Source: Angiostrongylus vasorum
Lineage: Eukaryota > Nematoda > Chromadorea > Rhabditida > Metastrongylidae
DNA length: 64,000 nucleotides
Direction of reading: 5' to 3'
Assembly (NCBI GenBank): GCA_018806985.1
Contig: JADANN010000033.1
Span: 2,806,663-2,870,662 of the forward strand
Under the pieces are notes generated by a model, which did not search any database, had not been told where the DNA came from, and worked only from the letters and a program-made list of their open reading frames with translations. The translations under genes and the position numbers were made by a program. Shown here piece by piece: positions 33,280-44,985 of this stretch (its first letter is position 1; the number at the start of each line of letters is the position of its first letter).

Positions 33280-34595
33280 TGTATTGGTGTTAAGAATTTA
33301 AAATAGTAGAGATATGAAGAAATAAAGACCTTATCTACAACTCCAAAAAACTTTACGATCTTCCACTTTTTGCAGGAAGACTTTTTGTAGTTTCATTTAA
33401 TTTCCGCGCTTCCATCTTCTTAAGAGTTGTATGAATCGGATGTCCATAACAGTTATTTTTTGTGGTGTACGGGACTCTTCCACTTTACCGAACATCGAAC
33501 CTTAGGTCCGTTATAATTTTCGTTTCCTCAGATTATCGGATGCTAAGAATATAATATGGACCAGCAGCTTATTTCTATTCGGTGTGATTCGCCCGAGCAT
33601 CCAAGACTTTTTCGTGATTTCAAGTTGTACTCCGATTAGCGGCCAGACGCGCAGCGCGTAAATTCTTAAGCAAATGCCAATCGTTGCGTGCTACTTAGCG
33701 ACAACAACAATAAACTATGTAGAGCGATTTACAACACATAATAGCTGGTTGGGAAGCTCATACTCTCGTGTACAACTCGTCCACGCTACTTCAGTGGCAA
33801 TCAATAAATGTCGCAGTTATGGTTGAAAAAAGGTTTGGACGGGGGAATCCTAAACACAGTTCGTTCTCTGAGTCAACGAAGCTTTCCTCATACGTCGTCG
33901 GTGAATCTCGCAAATAGAGCCGATAAGTTACAGCTCAGCAATTAGTGTTAGCGATTTATTTTAATTGCTGAGTCCATACTCAGTGCTTCAAGGAATTTAT
34001 AGCAGTATCCCGAATGGTCTCGATTCGGCCTATTACATCGTCCTAGATCAGGTGGTCGATTAAACGCAGGAACCACTCTGGCGTCTAGGTGAAATCTTAG
34101 ATTCAACAGAGCAGTCATCCTAGTAGTCAACCGATAGAAACGGACGGCTGCTTGTTTTACTTAGTCAGTTATTCGAGTACAAAAAAATTTCATTATTATA
34201 TCAGTATAATGTAGAGCTCAGATGTTGTCTTTGAAATCGTTATTTGATATCTGATGGTCATCGTTGTCGGAATAACTTCACTACTTTGCAGTGAAGGCTT
34301 GTAAAGCTTTGTCTCCAGCCCAACCAATTCAATCCGTAGTAGATCTATTTAGTCCCATAAATAACTGCCATTTTTTGATAGCCCTTGCAGTATTACACGG
34401 CTTTCTTTCCGTGGCGCACAAATCTCATTCAACTTGCTTTTCGTTCAAATTATCCTTGCTGGGATAGCTCTACGAATCGTTTTAACAAAGAATCGTGAGT
34501 GCCAGCAGACCAATTTCCATTCAAAGAGCATTTTACTAACGGCCGGGCATATTTTTTGCATACTGTTCTTTTTTTACTTTCTATTTGCGGCCTAT
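33280..34595. other. 1.3 kb of anonymous DNA
   Basis: No gene or repeat recognised on either strand. Confidence 0.4.
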
Positions 34596-34599
34596 TACA

Positions 34600-34800
34600 A
34601 ATTTTCACGGCAGGGCATTATACGAAATATCACCACAACGATGTTGAGATATTTGCAAAGCTGTGTCAAAGATATTGCAAAGCCGGACTGCAGGTGTCTG
34701 CGGTGGGGAACGAACGCGCCATTACCCTTTCCAGGGGTCTAACGCGTTCACCGCCACACCATACGGGTGCTTCGTTTCGCTTGTCTGTCAGCTAGTTTTT
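34600..34800 (-). mobile_element. SINE-A, antisense, with internal duplication
   Basis: All antisense blocks down to the cagctagttttt end are present. A short tandem duplication of the gatatttgcaaag block lies at about 34642-34684. Confidence 0.6.
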
Positions 34801-35202
34801 CCTGTTTTTTTACTGTTTTTTTTTCCTAGTGGGAATCTCAAGAACATCTCCGTGCGCTCATAAAGTTCGCAATTACTCATGGTACTTTAAAGTTTACCGA
34901 TGTCACTATGCTTTCTCTCTTGATTTTTCGCTTGACAGATGTAGAAGGAAAAGAAGTAAGATGGTAACATTTTTAAACCATTGTCGTTGTAAATACTTGT
35001 GAAGAAACCACATTTGAAAGCTGGTTCGCGATTATTTTGGAAGCGTGATCTATTGAGGGTAAACTGAGGGTAATCTAGTGGGTAAAATCGTTCATCACTC
35101 CCAAAACTGACTTTCTACTAACCTGAGCACTGATAGATAATTCTTCACTTCTTTTCTTCATTAAGCAAAAAGTTTGTACCTGAGAATTTGTTAGCACGCA
35201 AA

Positions 35203-35238
35203 AGCTGGTGTTTCCGCGGTTTCGCCTTCTTCAGAGCC
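35203..35238 (-). ncRNA. hammerhead-like motif (PLE-3 terminus)
   Basis: Minus strand: GGCT, CTGAAGA, AGGCGAAACCGCG, GAAAC, ACC, AGCT. The core and GAAAC are intact. GCG/CGC gives a 3-bp stem II. The cleavage triplet is ACC instead of GTC. Confidence 0.4.
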
Positions 35239-35439
35239 TGGAAATGTCAAATAGAAATGCGATCTACTCAGCCAAATACTTTCATAACCTTAGCAGATAA
35301 GATTTGATACATAAATTTGCGTTCGTATAATAAACAGCTTCTTTTGAACACCCATCGTTTTATTTTTTGTAAGTATACCAATTAATTGGTGGAGAGCAGC
35401 TGCACAGAGCAATAAATAAGCGAGAAATGTGCGCATGTC

Positions 35440-37480
35440 AGGCCATAGAATCAGTCTGAGGTATGGGTCGAGGTCATGCGTAATACCAAGGCACTCCTCC
35501 TTGCGGCTCATTTTTGACTTTTTGGAATTAATCCAAAACGCTTCAAGAGCTTTACGCGCTGATATCTCGGATTCCTGTACGAGGATAGTGACTTCTACCT
35601 CAAAATCTTCTCCGTTGTGTTTTTTGTGTCCTATGCGCGCCTGGTGGAGTGTTTGGTTTCAATCTAGTTTCACCGAGTAGGTGTCCTTTTAAGCGGACGC
35701 AGAGCGGTCTATTTCTCCAACATATTCTTTCCCACCTGCTCTACAAAAGATTGGGTACACCGTACATGAACGTACATGAACAATCACCGTCTTTACCGTT
35801 AGGGTAAATTATAAAGTTTTTCGTTGCACACAGAGGGTCATTTAGGCGGTTACGAAGTAGCTGGCGTTTTAGAGTATCCTGTGGTATTTCTATCCAAATT
35901 CTCTAGACCGTCCTTTCTCCAGCAACGTTTTATGGCTGCACTTATTCCGTTCGAAAAGAAGGTAGGAATAACGGGCGTTAGTCTAGCTAGAATTACCGTT
36001 TAGATGCGTATTTTTACCTATGCCGAGAAGCAATAGTTTCGTAGCCATTCGAAATCGCTAATTGTCGGTCTAATTTCAAGGATTCTTCTTACCGCTCTTT
36101 ATATGTGCACACGCTGGTGGCAGTTCTGAATATGTTCCTTATAAGAGCCCTTTTAGTGTGTGAGGGGTGAGAGGAGAGGTAATGAACCACTATGTTTTCA
36201 CTACTTAACTTTCGGTACCACTTTGCGATATAGCCGCTTTCGGATAAGTTAATTCAAAAACCGGAGCGAGTTTTCTTTCGTTGTCTCTTAGGTAAGTGTT
36301 ATTCACTCTGACCGTTCGTTCAATAACTAAACGTAGCAATGGCCGGAGATCGATTTCTGCTGCTTTCAGTTTAGTCATAAAGGCAATGGCAAGGGTTGGT
36401 GTCTGTCGATGTCCGATTGGCAACCCTCTAATTTGTGCGCACTATTTCCCAAACCATCTGAGGGTTGTGCAGTTTAAGCACACCTTTAGGAGAACCACGA
36501 GCTGCTGAATCGAGAAGCAATACATTTTTATTAATCCTTCGTGTTGCACAACAAGCTCGCAGATGGTTTGCATTACAGAGTCATTCGACACATTAGTGTA
36601 AAGGGTGGTAACGTCGAAGGACTCAATCACGTGCACGTTGTCAGGATGCCCGTTACACAGACGATTCAGTGAAATTTGGGCAGTCGTGAGGTGGGCTGGT
36701 ATTTGCTTTAGCAACTAGATAGCAATTAGGATTATAAACAAAGCTATTTGGGCAGGTCTACACAACTGATGATGGGTCTAACGTTGAAGGTTGAGGGGCT
36801 GGTAAACGCCAGATCATCATAGGACACTAATTAATAAGTTTTATAAGCAAGTATAAAACGGAACTTGTTGGCGTTTCGATCTTAAGGTGAGAAATGTCTT
36901 AATGTTTTAATCTTGCCCGCGCTTGCCACTTTGACCCATTCATTGCCCAATTGTCGATACTGATCTTTGAATTCCTTTTGGGTTGTTTGAAGGGGTATGA
37001 AGCGATGCGTCTTCAAGATATTTTTCCGTTATCTCAAAATTTAACTGGCGAGGAATTACTATAAACTCTCCACCCTTATCATTAACTGATAATCTAATAG
37101 TTTTTACCTTTATAAGTCCTCGAACCTGTCGCACACCAAATTTTTGCGCGGATGTTAGGTTAGAAGTAAACTTTCTCACGCGATAGTGCTTAAGGACTTT
37201 GAGAACTTGGTTTGAAAATATGCGAAAATATCTATCTACTTCGGCCTTAGGGTCTTGCTGTCTAAAGAACGATAGTGGAAAACAAGTTGGTGGTAACTGC
37301 CCTACTTCTCGTTGTTGTTCTCTATTTCGTGCTTCAGTTCTAGCGTTGCTGTGGAGTCGGTCTTGAAGCTTGAGCGGACTGCATACGAAACCAGGCTGGG
37401 TTTCCTCAGGGTTGCGCTGGAGATTAACATGGGCCCAATTCTAATGGCGAGCACGCGTCGTTAGGGAGAGTTATGCGTCC
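35440..37480 (-). pseudogene. PLE-3 RT / GIY-YIG protein, frameshifted
   Basis: The N-terminal part reads FFRQQDPKAEVDRYF and, in an open stretch at 37179-36940, LTSAQKFGVRQVRGLIK then LSVNDKGGEFIVIPRQLNFE, the usual N-terminal and fingers region of PLE proteins. RT motif A is intact as ESFDVTTLYTNVSNDS (about 36625-36580). The next motif reads LPIGHRQTPTLAIAFMTKL (about 36415-36360), GHR replacing the usual GQ. The catalytic YIDD box is not found. The linker is eroded. The GIY-YIG core is recognisable only by nucleotide collinearity with PLE-1 and the 44.7-kb copy. Its last block, EAFWINSKKSKMSRKEEC, is readable at about 35503-35556. An intact protein would nick DNA and prime reverse transcription. 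Confidence 0.75.
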
Positions 37481-37683
37481 CTAACGCGGTGACCCTAGAC
37501 TTTGCTGGCCCATTATCGACCACATTTTGACTTCTAGCACTTCCGTAAACCTTTTGCTTTGTTTAATTAAAGCTGGTTTGCGCGAATGGCTTAGTAGCTT
37601 TTGAAATTTCCTGCTTAAGGCTACTTTAGCATAGAGTCTAATAGAGACGTAAACCAGATTTGTCTCAACCCATCGTTCTCCTC

Positions 37684-37965
37684 CATGTGCCGCAGTGGTT
37701 GGAGGCGCCGCTGTGACACACGTGGAATCGATCACCGCGCCCATGGCCCACCAAGTCTTCCATCCTTCCGGGGTCGGCAAATTGGTACCAAACTTGTCTT
37801 GGAGGATAGCAGCACTGCCTGGATACATCGGTAGGCCACCGCGAGTCATTGTAAAAGCCAGATATGCATTCAATCACCTCCAACGATACATAATGAAGTC
37901 GAATGCACGGCGCATCCCTCAGGGATTGATCAACGCCGAAAGCTTTATCCTCTATCCTTTTATCA
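37684..37965 (+). mobile_element. SINE-B, sense, head slightly truncated
   Basis: It starts within the head at catgtgccgcagtggttgga, B box region ggaatcgatca, ccgcgcccatgg, core accaaacttgtcttggagga, complete 3' domain and a tatccttttatc tail. Confidence 0.75.
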
Positions 37966-37969
37966 TTCT

Positions 37970-38670
37970 CCTTCAAGGGAATCCTCCAACAAATACTGAA
38001 CACGATAAGATTCCTCCGACTCGCACTTCTTCAATTGCGCCTACAAGTTGTCTTGCTTGAATCGAAGGGAATCGCGTAGTAGTCGCATTTCAATGTTCAG
38101 TACTTGTTAGCTGTCCTTTGGTAGGAAGCATACATCGTGCAGTCGCTTTCGTTTGATGAAGTTCGACACAACTCGGATCATCATTCGTTCTAAATGTTAT
38201 CTTAAAACTATATTAACACAATATAATTAGAGTAAGGGTCTTCTACTAAAGTCTTAATAACAGTGAGTTAAAATCCCGAGTCCGGTTTTTGTTTTTGAGA
38301 AATTGATTCATTTCTTGTTTCATCAAAACTGCTTCCATCGCAGGGCAGCAAGAAAACCAGTGATTGTGTTCCATATGATAGACAGTAAATTCTCTATAGG
38401 ATTTTATTTTCAGGAAGATTTTTTTACGGGAACTGAATGTTTTCAACGACATTTCTGGATTTCTTAGCAATTAACTTTATTGAGGAATTGAGCCTTTGAC
38501 ATGAGAGTCTTATAGAAGAGACTTTTCGGCATCGCCGTTTCCTGAAATGAGCGTCCCAAAATTCTACACTGGATTAGACCACCGTTTCCTTCGTGCAAGA
38601 TGGCTTTCAGATCCCACATTGCTTAAAGCTCACGTCTTCTGAATGTTGAAAACGAGACTTGCTTATGGAC
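37970..38670. other. anonymous spacer
   Basis: A 74-codon minus-strand ORF (38246-38470) lacks recognisable motifs. Confidence 0.35.
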
Positions 38671-38671
38671 G

Positions 38672-38941
38672 AAAGGATAAAAGGATAAAGCTTTCGGAGA
38701 TGATCAATCCCTGAGGACTGCGCGATCCATACTTCATTAAGCATCGTTTGGGGGTGATTGAATGCATATCTGGCTTTTACAATCACTCGCGGTCGCCTAC
38801 CGATATATCGAGCCAGTTCTGCTGTCCTCTCAGGCAAGTGTGGTACCCGGATGGATGGAAGGCTTGGTAGGCCATGAGCGCGGGGATCAATTCCACGTGT
38901 GTGTTGCAGGGCGCTTCCGACCACTCCGCCACACGTGCCTT
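38672..38941 (-). mobile_element. SINE-B, antisense
   Basis: Reversed tail gaaaggataaaaggataaag, the 3' domain, core caggcaagtgtggtacc with a small deletion after it, and the reversed head ending cgccacacgtgcct. Confidence 0.7.
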
Positions 38942-39119
38942 GTTTATGGATACTATCGTTTATGGTGGAAAAAATTCTTTTTCTTCGATTACTTCATTTC
39001 TCAAGACGCGTATCTCGACGAATGGACTAAAAAACGACTCCGAAAAAATCAGGATTTCATCTTGATGGCGTGAAGAATTTTTCTTGACAAAGTTCTGTAA
39101 ATTCTAAACACGTCTATTT

Positions 39120-39215
39120 AAATGTACCTTCTTCATTGATAAAGCTCTGAGGAAGACGAAGGCGTCGAAACCTTAGCCGAATACAAATGTTTGGTAACAG
39201 GCTCGTGTTAGTTTA
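39120..39215 (+). mobile_element. solo PLE terminus, subfamily 2
   Basis: It holds aagctctgaggaagacgaag, gcgtcgaaaccttagccgaa and ggtaacaggctcgtgttagt. Collinear, in reverse, with 26825-26880 and 27095-27170. Confidence 0.58.
39143..39179 (+). ncRNA. hammerhead-like motif with perfect 4-bp stem II
   Basis: AGCT, CTGAGGA, A, GACG-AAGG-CGTC, GAAAC, CTT, AGCCG. Stem II is fully paired and closes a tetraloop. The extra A after the core is unpaired here. Confidence 0.42.
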
Positions 39216-39219
39216 TCAA

Positions 39220-39715
39220 TGAAAGAAGGTGAATTGATCATTCAAACCTGGATTAAATGAAAGTCGATTTACAATAGCAACGATTCTGTTTGAATTAATG
39301 ATGTTTGCTATAAACTGTGATATGCCGGCTCAAATTTGTTAGACTCAAAATTGCATTAGCCAGCGCTGAAATTCACCTGAGTTAGAATATCTTTCATTTT
39401 CTGGAGTCCTTCCATAACTTTTCACTCCTTTCTCGCCTTCTCAAATTCTTCGCATTTGTAATTGGCTCTTGAATAAGCGAAGCGGGATGCTGTAAGCCTT
39501 TAGAGAGAATCGGCCATAACCAGCAGGCTACATCCGTTTTGGTTGAGAGCTGAATGAAATGAACTCATAATTGACTGTTTATTGCCGCTCGAGGACTTTT
39601 CAATCGTTGACGGTTTAACATTCATGGTGAATTGTCATCGATGTCGTCATCAGCGACATGTTCATCAGAAATTTATCTGCATAATTCACTGTATTCTTGA
39701 TGAGCAAGCACAAGG
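39220..39715. other. anonymous spacer
   Basis: No recognised feature. Confidence 0.4.
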
Positions 39716-39719
39716 TGTT

Positions 39720-39865
39720 ACTTTAGGCTTTATTAGGGAAAGCTGATGCTTCGGTGGATTTCACCTTCCTCAGAGCCTGGGAGGGTCAAGTTGAATGCAA
39801 TCCACCCAACCAAAGACCTTTGTGGCCGAACAGAGGGTATACTAATTCAAGATTTCAATAGCGTT
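39720..39865 (-). mobile_element. solo PLE terminus similar to PLE-3
   Basis: It holds aaagctgatgcttcggtgga, tttcaccttcctcagagcct and caaccaaagacctttgtgg. Like 35200-35290 in order and content. Confidence 0.52.
39741..39777 (-). ncRNA. hammerhead-like motif with covarying stem II
   Basis: Minus strand: GGCT, CTGAGGA, A, GGTG-AAATC-CACC, GAAGC, ATC, AGCT. Stem II is a perfect 4-bp helix different in sequence from the GACG/CGTC helix at 39.15 kb, so the pairing but not the bases is kept. Confidence 0.42.
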
Positions 39866-39869
39866 GGAA

Positions 39870-40875
39870 ATAAGAATAGCTTCTCCGTAGACTCACCGCT
39901 TTCTGTGAGTCTTCTGCATACCCTATCATTTTGCTTTTTGTTAAAATATCTTTACTTAGAAAAGTGTCGCTGCCGCTGCAGCGCCTACCTTTTCTTCTAT
40001 GTTTGTTGTTTCCTCGTTCCTCTTAGTCATCCATGATGATAAACCCTATTTTTCAATGTTTTTTTCATTCATCTTTTCATTTCTTACAATATTCGGTTTT
40101 TCTTCATGATTTTTCAGTTTCAGTTAAAACTTCATGGTTTGTCCGTCTAACCATCTCTGTAACGCTACGGATGAAAGCTGTAAAAGTTTACGTGTTTTCG
40201 TCTAACTGTTCTCACATATCTGTCCTTCTCTCTTTCCCCCCTCTCTCCGTTTGAGTCAAATTATATACCTAACCCTTAAAATTCTCACTTCATTTATAAT
40301 TTCTGAGGGCCGTTATTTTTTCTCTCCGTTGTTCATATTCACCTCACCTGTCTATACGCACCTTATAGACATGTCCCACATTTTTCTCCTGAATTTTCTA
40401 CAATTTTTTATAGTGTGAACAACATCTGCCCTTCTTCAGTTCGAATGCTATTGACTGGAATCGACAAGATATGAAGGGTCTGAGTGTAATAGTGCGATCT
40501 ATAGCTGACAGCCGCGACCTCCGACCTTCCTTGTTTACTTTCAGGTTATACATGTGTTTATTCAAGTGCAAAAATGATAGATCACTTAAGCATCGAAAAA
40601 TGAGAAGGAAGTTCTACTTAGAATTCCGGCCTCACCATTTACGGGCGCTCAATCGTAGTCTCTTTGCCATCTTCCAATATTCGTGGTCGCCTTGAGCGGT
40701 TTACGTCCAAGAGGCAATTTATTTTAGACACCCCTACCTCGGCGTGGTACCGGCTATATTTTCTCACACAATATGGTAGCGTAGATAGGCAATATTCTAG
40801 AATAGACACTGAAGCATAATGCTCCTCAGATAGTATGCTACGCTTGATACGACATCAAATTCCATTCCTAGTGTC
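39870..40875. other. 1 kb of anonymous T-rich DNA
   Basis: Overlapping plus-strand ORFs (39746-40036, 40033-40254) are T-rich and hydrophobic by composition. No motif recognised. Confidence 0.35.
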
Positions 40876-40879
40876 TTCA

Positions 40880-41080
40880 AAGCGATTGAACTCATATTTG
40901 GTATACACGATGACTTGTGCTGGCTTACCAATATATGAAACCAGTGTTGCCATCCTCCCAGAGAAGTTTCCCACCAAGTTGTCTACTACAGAAGAATGGC
41001 GGGTTTGGTTAGCCAGGGGTTGGATAGACCTAATCACTACACATGTGTTAAAAGACGCCTATAACAACAGCGCTATGCAC
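40880..41080 (-). mobile_element. diverged SINE-B, antisense
   Basis: The plus strand shows ttggtatacacgatgacttg, a gccatcctcccagagaagtt core relic, a gggtttggttagccagggg block and caacagcgctatgcac, the reversed SINE-B order. Confidence 0.5.
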
Positions 41081-41084
41081 ATCA

Positions 41085-42540
41085 ATAATTCGTGCTATAT
41101 GGTAGGTATAAAACACCTGCATAAAAAGTCCATATTTTGTCAATGAATTGAAAATTTACAATTCCTTTCTCATTGGAAACTGAAAAAAAAATTGGTAGGA
41201 CTGCGGACCACCAATCATACTATACTGTGCTTGCAACATTGGGGTGAGTTCAAGAACTATGACGATGTCATCCGAATAAAGCTGAGCGACGACGGCGGCG
41301 GTTTTCATTTAGTCCTTCGAGCTCAATGAGCACACCGTGCTGTAGTCCACCGTCGTCTAGAAGCACAACTACAGATGGGGATGTCCAACATGACAGCCCA
41401 GCGATTACTAATGGAATACTTATCAGATATTGAGAATCCACTCCCGGTGCGTTCTGTCGGATGTGACAGAAACGGTTTTTATTCTTCGAAGTAATCCGAA
41501 GAATCCAATCCGAATGGGGAAATGACATTTTAATCAGGAGACGAAATTTTCTACAATTGACCTTATCTGGTAGGTAAGGCAAAATGTCTGCCTTACAGAA
41601 AGTGTACTTTTAAACTATCTTAAAAGTCCTTAAGCATCTAATCGTCATTTATGTTGATCGTTCATTTATTTTCGATTAGCTGGAAAGTTGTTACTTTAAA
41701 ATTGTTCCTTTAATATGATTTCACTTATTTCTCCTTCCTTGCAATACGAGATGATCATGGTGATAAGTATTTGACATCATTAATCATTCATATTCTTAAA
41801 CTGGACAACACTATACGAATGTGAAGCATTTCAAAAGATTACCTACTGTTCATATCCTTGGGTGGACCTGCTCCACTCAGCAACTATATGCTAATCGGTC
41901 AATCGACTTTCTTAGGTGTACGGCAGTGCTTATCCTTTTAGCAATGTAACCCTAGCTGAGAAAGGATCGATGTTTCTGACCTCTAACTCCTCAAGGAGTC
42001 AGAAAGAGGAGAATAGAAAAAAGCGTCGATGTTGTGATGTTCTTCGTGTTCGTTAACTGAGCAAACCCCACGCAAGTTTGGTGTGCACCAAGAGCAACAG
42101 AGAGATAAATTAATTAAATAATTAACGAAATTTTGTTGCTGCTCGACCAACAGAATTATTGGTGATTGAACCTACACGCAAATCTAAAAATATTCGTGGT
42201 CAAGAGATGCGAGATGACAAACTGAGTCAGTGAAGTATAAGGATCTGCATAATATTCGAAATTGGGTCATAGGAATAAATAAACACCTAAATAGATAAAT
42301 ATACAGGTAAATAAGTAAAGTTTCAGTAATGTTTCTGGAAGCTCTTTCTAGCACATGCCATTCAAAGAGTATCTTTGTTCTCATCGTAGTTTGAAGAAAA
42401 CCCTTACCGATAAAATTTTCTTCCATTAGGATGTTTGGAAGATAATAGTGGATTGTTATTATCATTGTTATTGTCGATCACTTTATGTTTGCATTGTTTC
42501 TGTCATCACATGTATCACCCCTTTGATCGCCGTGTGAGTC
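41085..42540. other. 1.45 kb of anonymous DNA
   Basis: A 104-codon minus-strand ORF (41268-41582) ends in an Arg-rich stretch. No family recognised. No repeat recognised. Confidence 0.35.
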
Positions 42541-42544
42541 GAGC

Positions 42545-43414
42545 GGGCGTCAGCAAACCCTCCATTTTACATTGCCACGTGAAAGAGTAGCCCAAGGCAT
42601 TTTGCTCGCTCTAAGGATTCGTTGAGAATCATGCATTTCTCCTAGGGTTTTCGTGAGGAACTCCAACCATCGGGCCGGTGGTCTTATTGCAGCACATTCG
42701 ACATACCGAGGAATCCAGTCACTAACGGCTGTTGTCCATCAGCCCTCGACAATTTCGGGGTACAGAACGGATTATCTAATTTTTGATCGTTGACGCTGGT
42801 CGGAGCTTCTGATTTCCCCTCATTCGTGTGACACAGGACACTCCTAGGGTCGTCCTTTCGAGTGCGCGTTCAATAACGCTGAGTGGTCCTTCCTTCATCC
42901 TGTTTAGGTAGCGACCAGGTTTCGTTGCATACGTGGAAAAGGTGGGCACGGAGTCGAGTTCTTTATTTTCTTCACTACAAGCTCGATGCTCTTGAAAGCT
43001 CCTCAAGCAGCACGTTTAGTTTTGCTCAACTCCGGAGCTAAGTCATTCGTCATCTTGATTTCCCGACCTAGATCGACATAACTGGAGCATTCGGAGATAT
43101 TCATTCCGTTGAGCGTGAATGGGACATATGTAACCAATCCGTTCCACGTGAACATCGTTTTTTGTGAGATGAAGCTGAGGACCAATCTTTCCACAGGCTT
43201 CATGAAAGTTGGCAAGCATTCGCTCCGCTTGGCTAAGGTTTGTTGTGACAAGCATGATGTCATCAGCAAAACGAAGATGGTGTAATTGCCGACCGTCCCG
43301 TCGATTTTCACTCCCATACTGTCCCATTCCAATGTAGCGCATGACTTTCTCGAGTGCAGCAGTAAATAATCTTGACAAGAGGGTATCGCCATGTTTAGCC
43401 CCTACCTAGACGTC
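42545..43414 (-). pseudogene. RTE2b RT C-terminal half
   Basis: The fragment resumes at HGDTLLSRLFTAALEKVMRY, the RQGD-SPKLF block. The catalytic box is intact as HHLRFADDIMLVTTNLSQAE (about 43294-43235). Blocks VPFTLNGMNISECSSYVDL and ETWSLRKQDERSLS-type relics follow in shifted frames (42776-43006). A C-terminal DWIPRYVECAAIRPPARW-like stretch lies near 42700-42640. Compared with RTE2a the same order is seen, which confirms subfamily identity. Several indels and stops are present. Confidence 0.75.
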
Positions 43415-43521
43415 GATGTTAATATCTATTTATCTGTTCTTACGAACTGATCTCGAGCTTATGCGAGATTTGAGATTTGCATAAGTTTTCGCTGCTGTTG
43501 TTGCTGTTCTCGTTGGTTGGT

Positions 43522-43557
43522 GGCTGACGTTTTGGCGATTTCGCCTTCCTCAGAGCC
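43522..43557 (-). ncRNA. hammerhead-like motif, left arm of composite
   Basis: Minus strand: GGCT, CTGAGGA, A, GGCG-AAAT-CGCC, AAAAC, GTC, AGCC. Stems I and II are perfect 4-bp helices and the GTC site is present. G12 is changed to A, which would impair a real hammerhead. Confidence 0.42.
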
Positions 43558-43699
43558 TGGACTTATTTTTTTGTAACGGTAACCTTATATTCGGTGAAAT
43601 ATCTACATATTAATGGAGATCAAACATATAAATAAACGACATATTGACCAAAAAGACTACTCATCGTGCTGTTACGAGTGGGACTGGCCCACGCGTTGT

Positions 43700-44032
43700 C
43701 CACTGGGGATGGCGAAGGTGACCCACCCAAGTCAAAAATTCATTTTGAAATAAGGCACCAGAATGAGGCATTTCTCTTTCCGGTTCATCTTTGGATCTTT
43801 GAAATTTATCCAAAACGCCTCAAGAGTCGTGCTCGTTGGCGTTTTCGATTCCTGTGCTAGGATCCGGACATTCGCCTCAAAATCATCGTCGTTGTGCTTT
43901 TGTGCCTCATGTCTACCTATCGGAGTGCTTTGACTAATTCTGACTTTCCCACCTAACTGTTCTTTTGTGAGGACATAAATCGGTCACCCTGTTCCTCGAT
44001 ATATTCCTCACCAGATGACTTAGCCGGGATCA

Positions 44033-44035
<3 letters not shown>
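43700..44035 (-). pseudogene. GIY-YIG domain relic, left arm
   Basis: The minus strand reads the YIG region (GEEYIEEQGD-like, decayed), a KEQL block where KEHLD is expected, then a DDDFEANVRI-like block and TLEAFWINFKDPK. It is collinear with the right arm at 44.7 kb but with more changes and several frame breaks. No activity is expected. Confidence 0.55.
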
Positions 44036-44085
<50 letters not shown>

Positions 44086-44100
44086 TATACGTATATATAT
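44036..44100. repeat. (TA)n microsatellite
   Basis: About 30 TA units with a few interruptions at the junction of the inverted PLE arms. Confidence 0.92.
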
Positions 44101-44186
44101 GGCATGCTTTATTTTTATATATACTGTTTCTCACACACACACGCGCACGCGCCCGGGATCGATCCCTACGCCCAGGGGCGGAATTC

Positions 44187-44353
44187 AGGAACTTTTGCTC
44201 AGTCGTCCAGTTGAAGATGACATCGCCTATGATTCTATGGTTACGAGGTAGCACACCTTTAATGATAAAGATTTTTCATTGTTTTTCCTTCTTTTTTCGT
44301 TTTCGAAACGTTTTAGGGCTAGGACTAAAGGTTTTAATTTACTGCTTATACCA
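44187..44353 (+). repeat. 167-bp segment repeated with the adjacent SINE-B
   Basis: This segment, ending at gcttatacca before the SINE head, recurs in reverse at 48537-48707 next to another SINE-B. It includes cgcctatgattctatggtta and agcacacctttaatgataaa. It belongs to neither SINE-B nor PLE. Confidence 0.7.
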
Positions 44354-44631
44354 GGGCGCGTGTGGAACAATGGTTGGAGGCGCCACTGCGGCACACACGT
44401 GAATCGATCCCTACGCCCAGGGCCCACCAAGCCTTCCATCCCCGGGGTCGGCAAGTAGGTATCAGACTTGTCTAGGAGGATAGCAGCATTGGTTCGATAC
44501 ATCAGTAGGCCACCGTGAGTCATTGTAAAGGCCAGATATGCATTCAACCACCTCCAACGATACATAATGAAGTCGAATGCACGGCGCATCCCTCAGGGAT
44601 TGATCAACGCCCAAAGCTTTATCCTTTATCC
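44354..44631 (+). mobile_element. SINE-B, full length, sense
   Basis: Head gggcgcgtgtggaacaatgg (one A-box change), B box aatcgatccc, acgccc acceptor end, core tcagacttgtctaggaggat, full 3' domain and a tttatcctttatcc tail. A stray gatcgatccctacgcccagg at 44158-44177 repeats the end of its tRNA-like head upstream. Confidence 0.75.
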
Positions 44632-44696
44632 GTTGCATATACTGCTATACTATGCTATACTATATATACTGCTATGCTGTACTGCTATATATATAA

Positions 44697-44985
44697 CTGA
44701 TCTCGTGTAAGTCATGCGGTGAGGAATACATTGGGGAAACGGGTAGACCGTTTTATGTCCGCATAAAAGAACATCTAGATGGGAAAGTCAAAACTCGTCA
44801 ATGTACTCTGACGTAAGGCACAAAAGCACAATGGCGATGATTTTGAAGTGAATGTCCGGATCTCTGTACAGGAATCCAAAACATCGACGCGCAAGACTCT
44901 TGAGGCGTTTTGGGCAAATTTCAAAAATCCGAAGAAGAACCGGAAAGGCGAATGTCTCACTACCCACACGTGATGTGGCCCCTTA
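44697..44985 (+). pseudogene. GIY-YIG domain, right arm, best preserved core
   Basis: From 44697 one frame reads LISCKSCGEEYIGETGRPFY and VRIKEHLDGKVK, an intact GIY-YIG catalytic neighbourhood with the YIG, the arginine and the KEH glutamate. After a break at about 44800 it continues AQKHNGDDFEVNVRISVQES and KTSTRKTLEAFWANFKNPKK, ending KGECLTTHT near 44970. In Penelope-like elements this domain provides the endonuclease. It is the clearest evidence for PLE identity in the window. The RT part is missing on this arm, because the sequence starts abruptly at the TA-rich junction. Confidence 0.75.

Larger units (their letters stand above)
35100..37480 (-). mobile_element. Penelope-like element PLE-3, the most complete copy
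   Basis: Minus-strand PLE of about 2.4 kb. From its 5' side it holds an N-terminal region (37480-36940), RT palm (36714-36205), linker, GIY-YIG relic (about 35830-35440) and hammerhead-like motif (35203-35238). Its 3' end reads cccaaaactgactttctact at 35100 on the plus strand, matching the ends of PLE-1 and the 16.3-kb foldback. It is broken by several frameshifts. Confidence 0.75.

Noticed and set aside
37665..38060. Long ORFs over 37.5-38.1 kb and similar ones at 19.4, 44.4, 48.4 and 49.8 kb
   Set aside because: They repeat because they are translations of the SINE-B sequence on both strands, not proteins.
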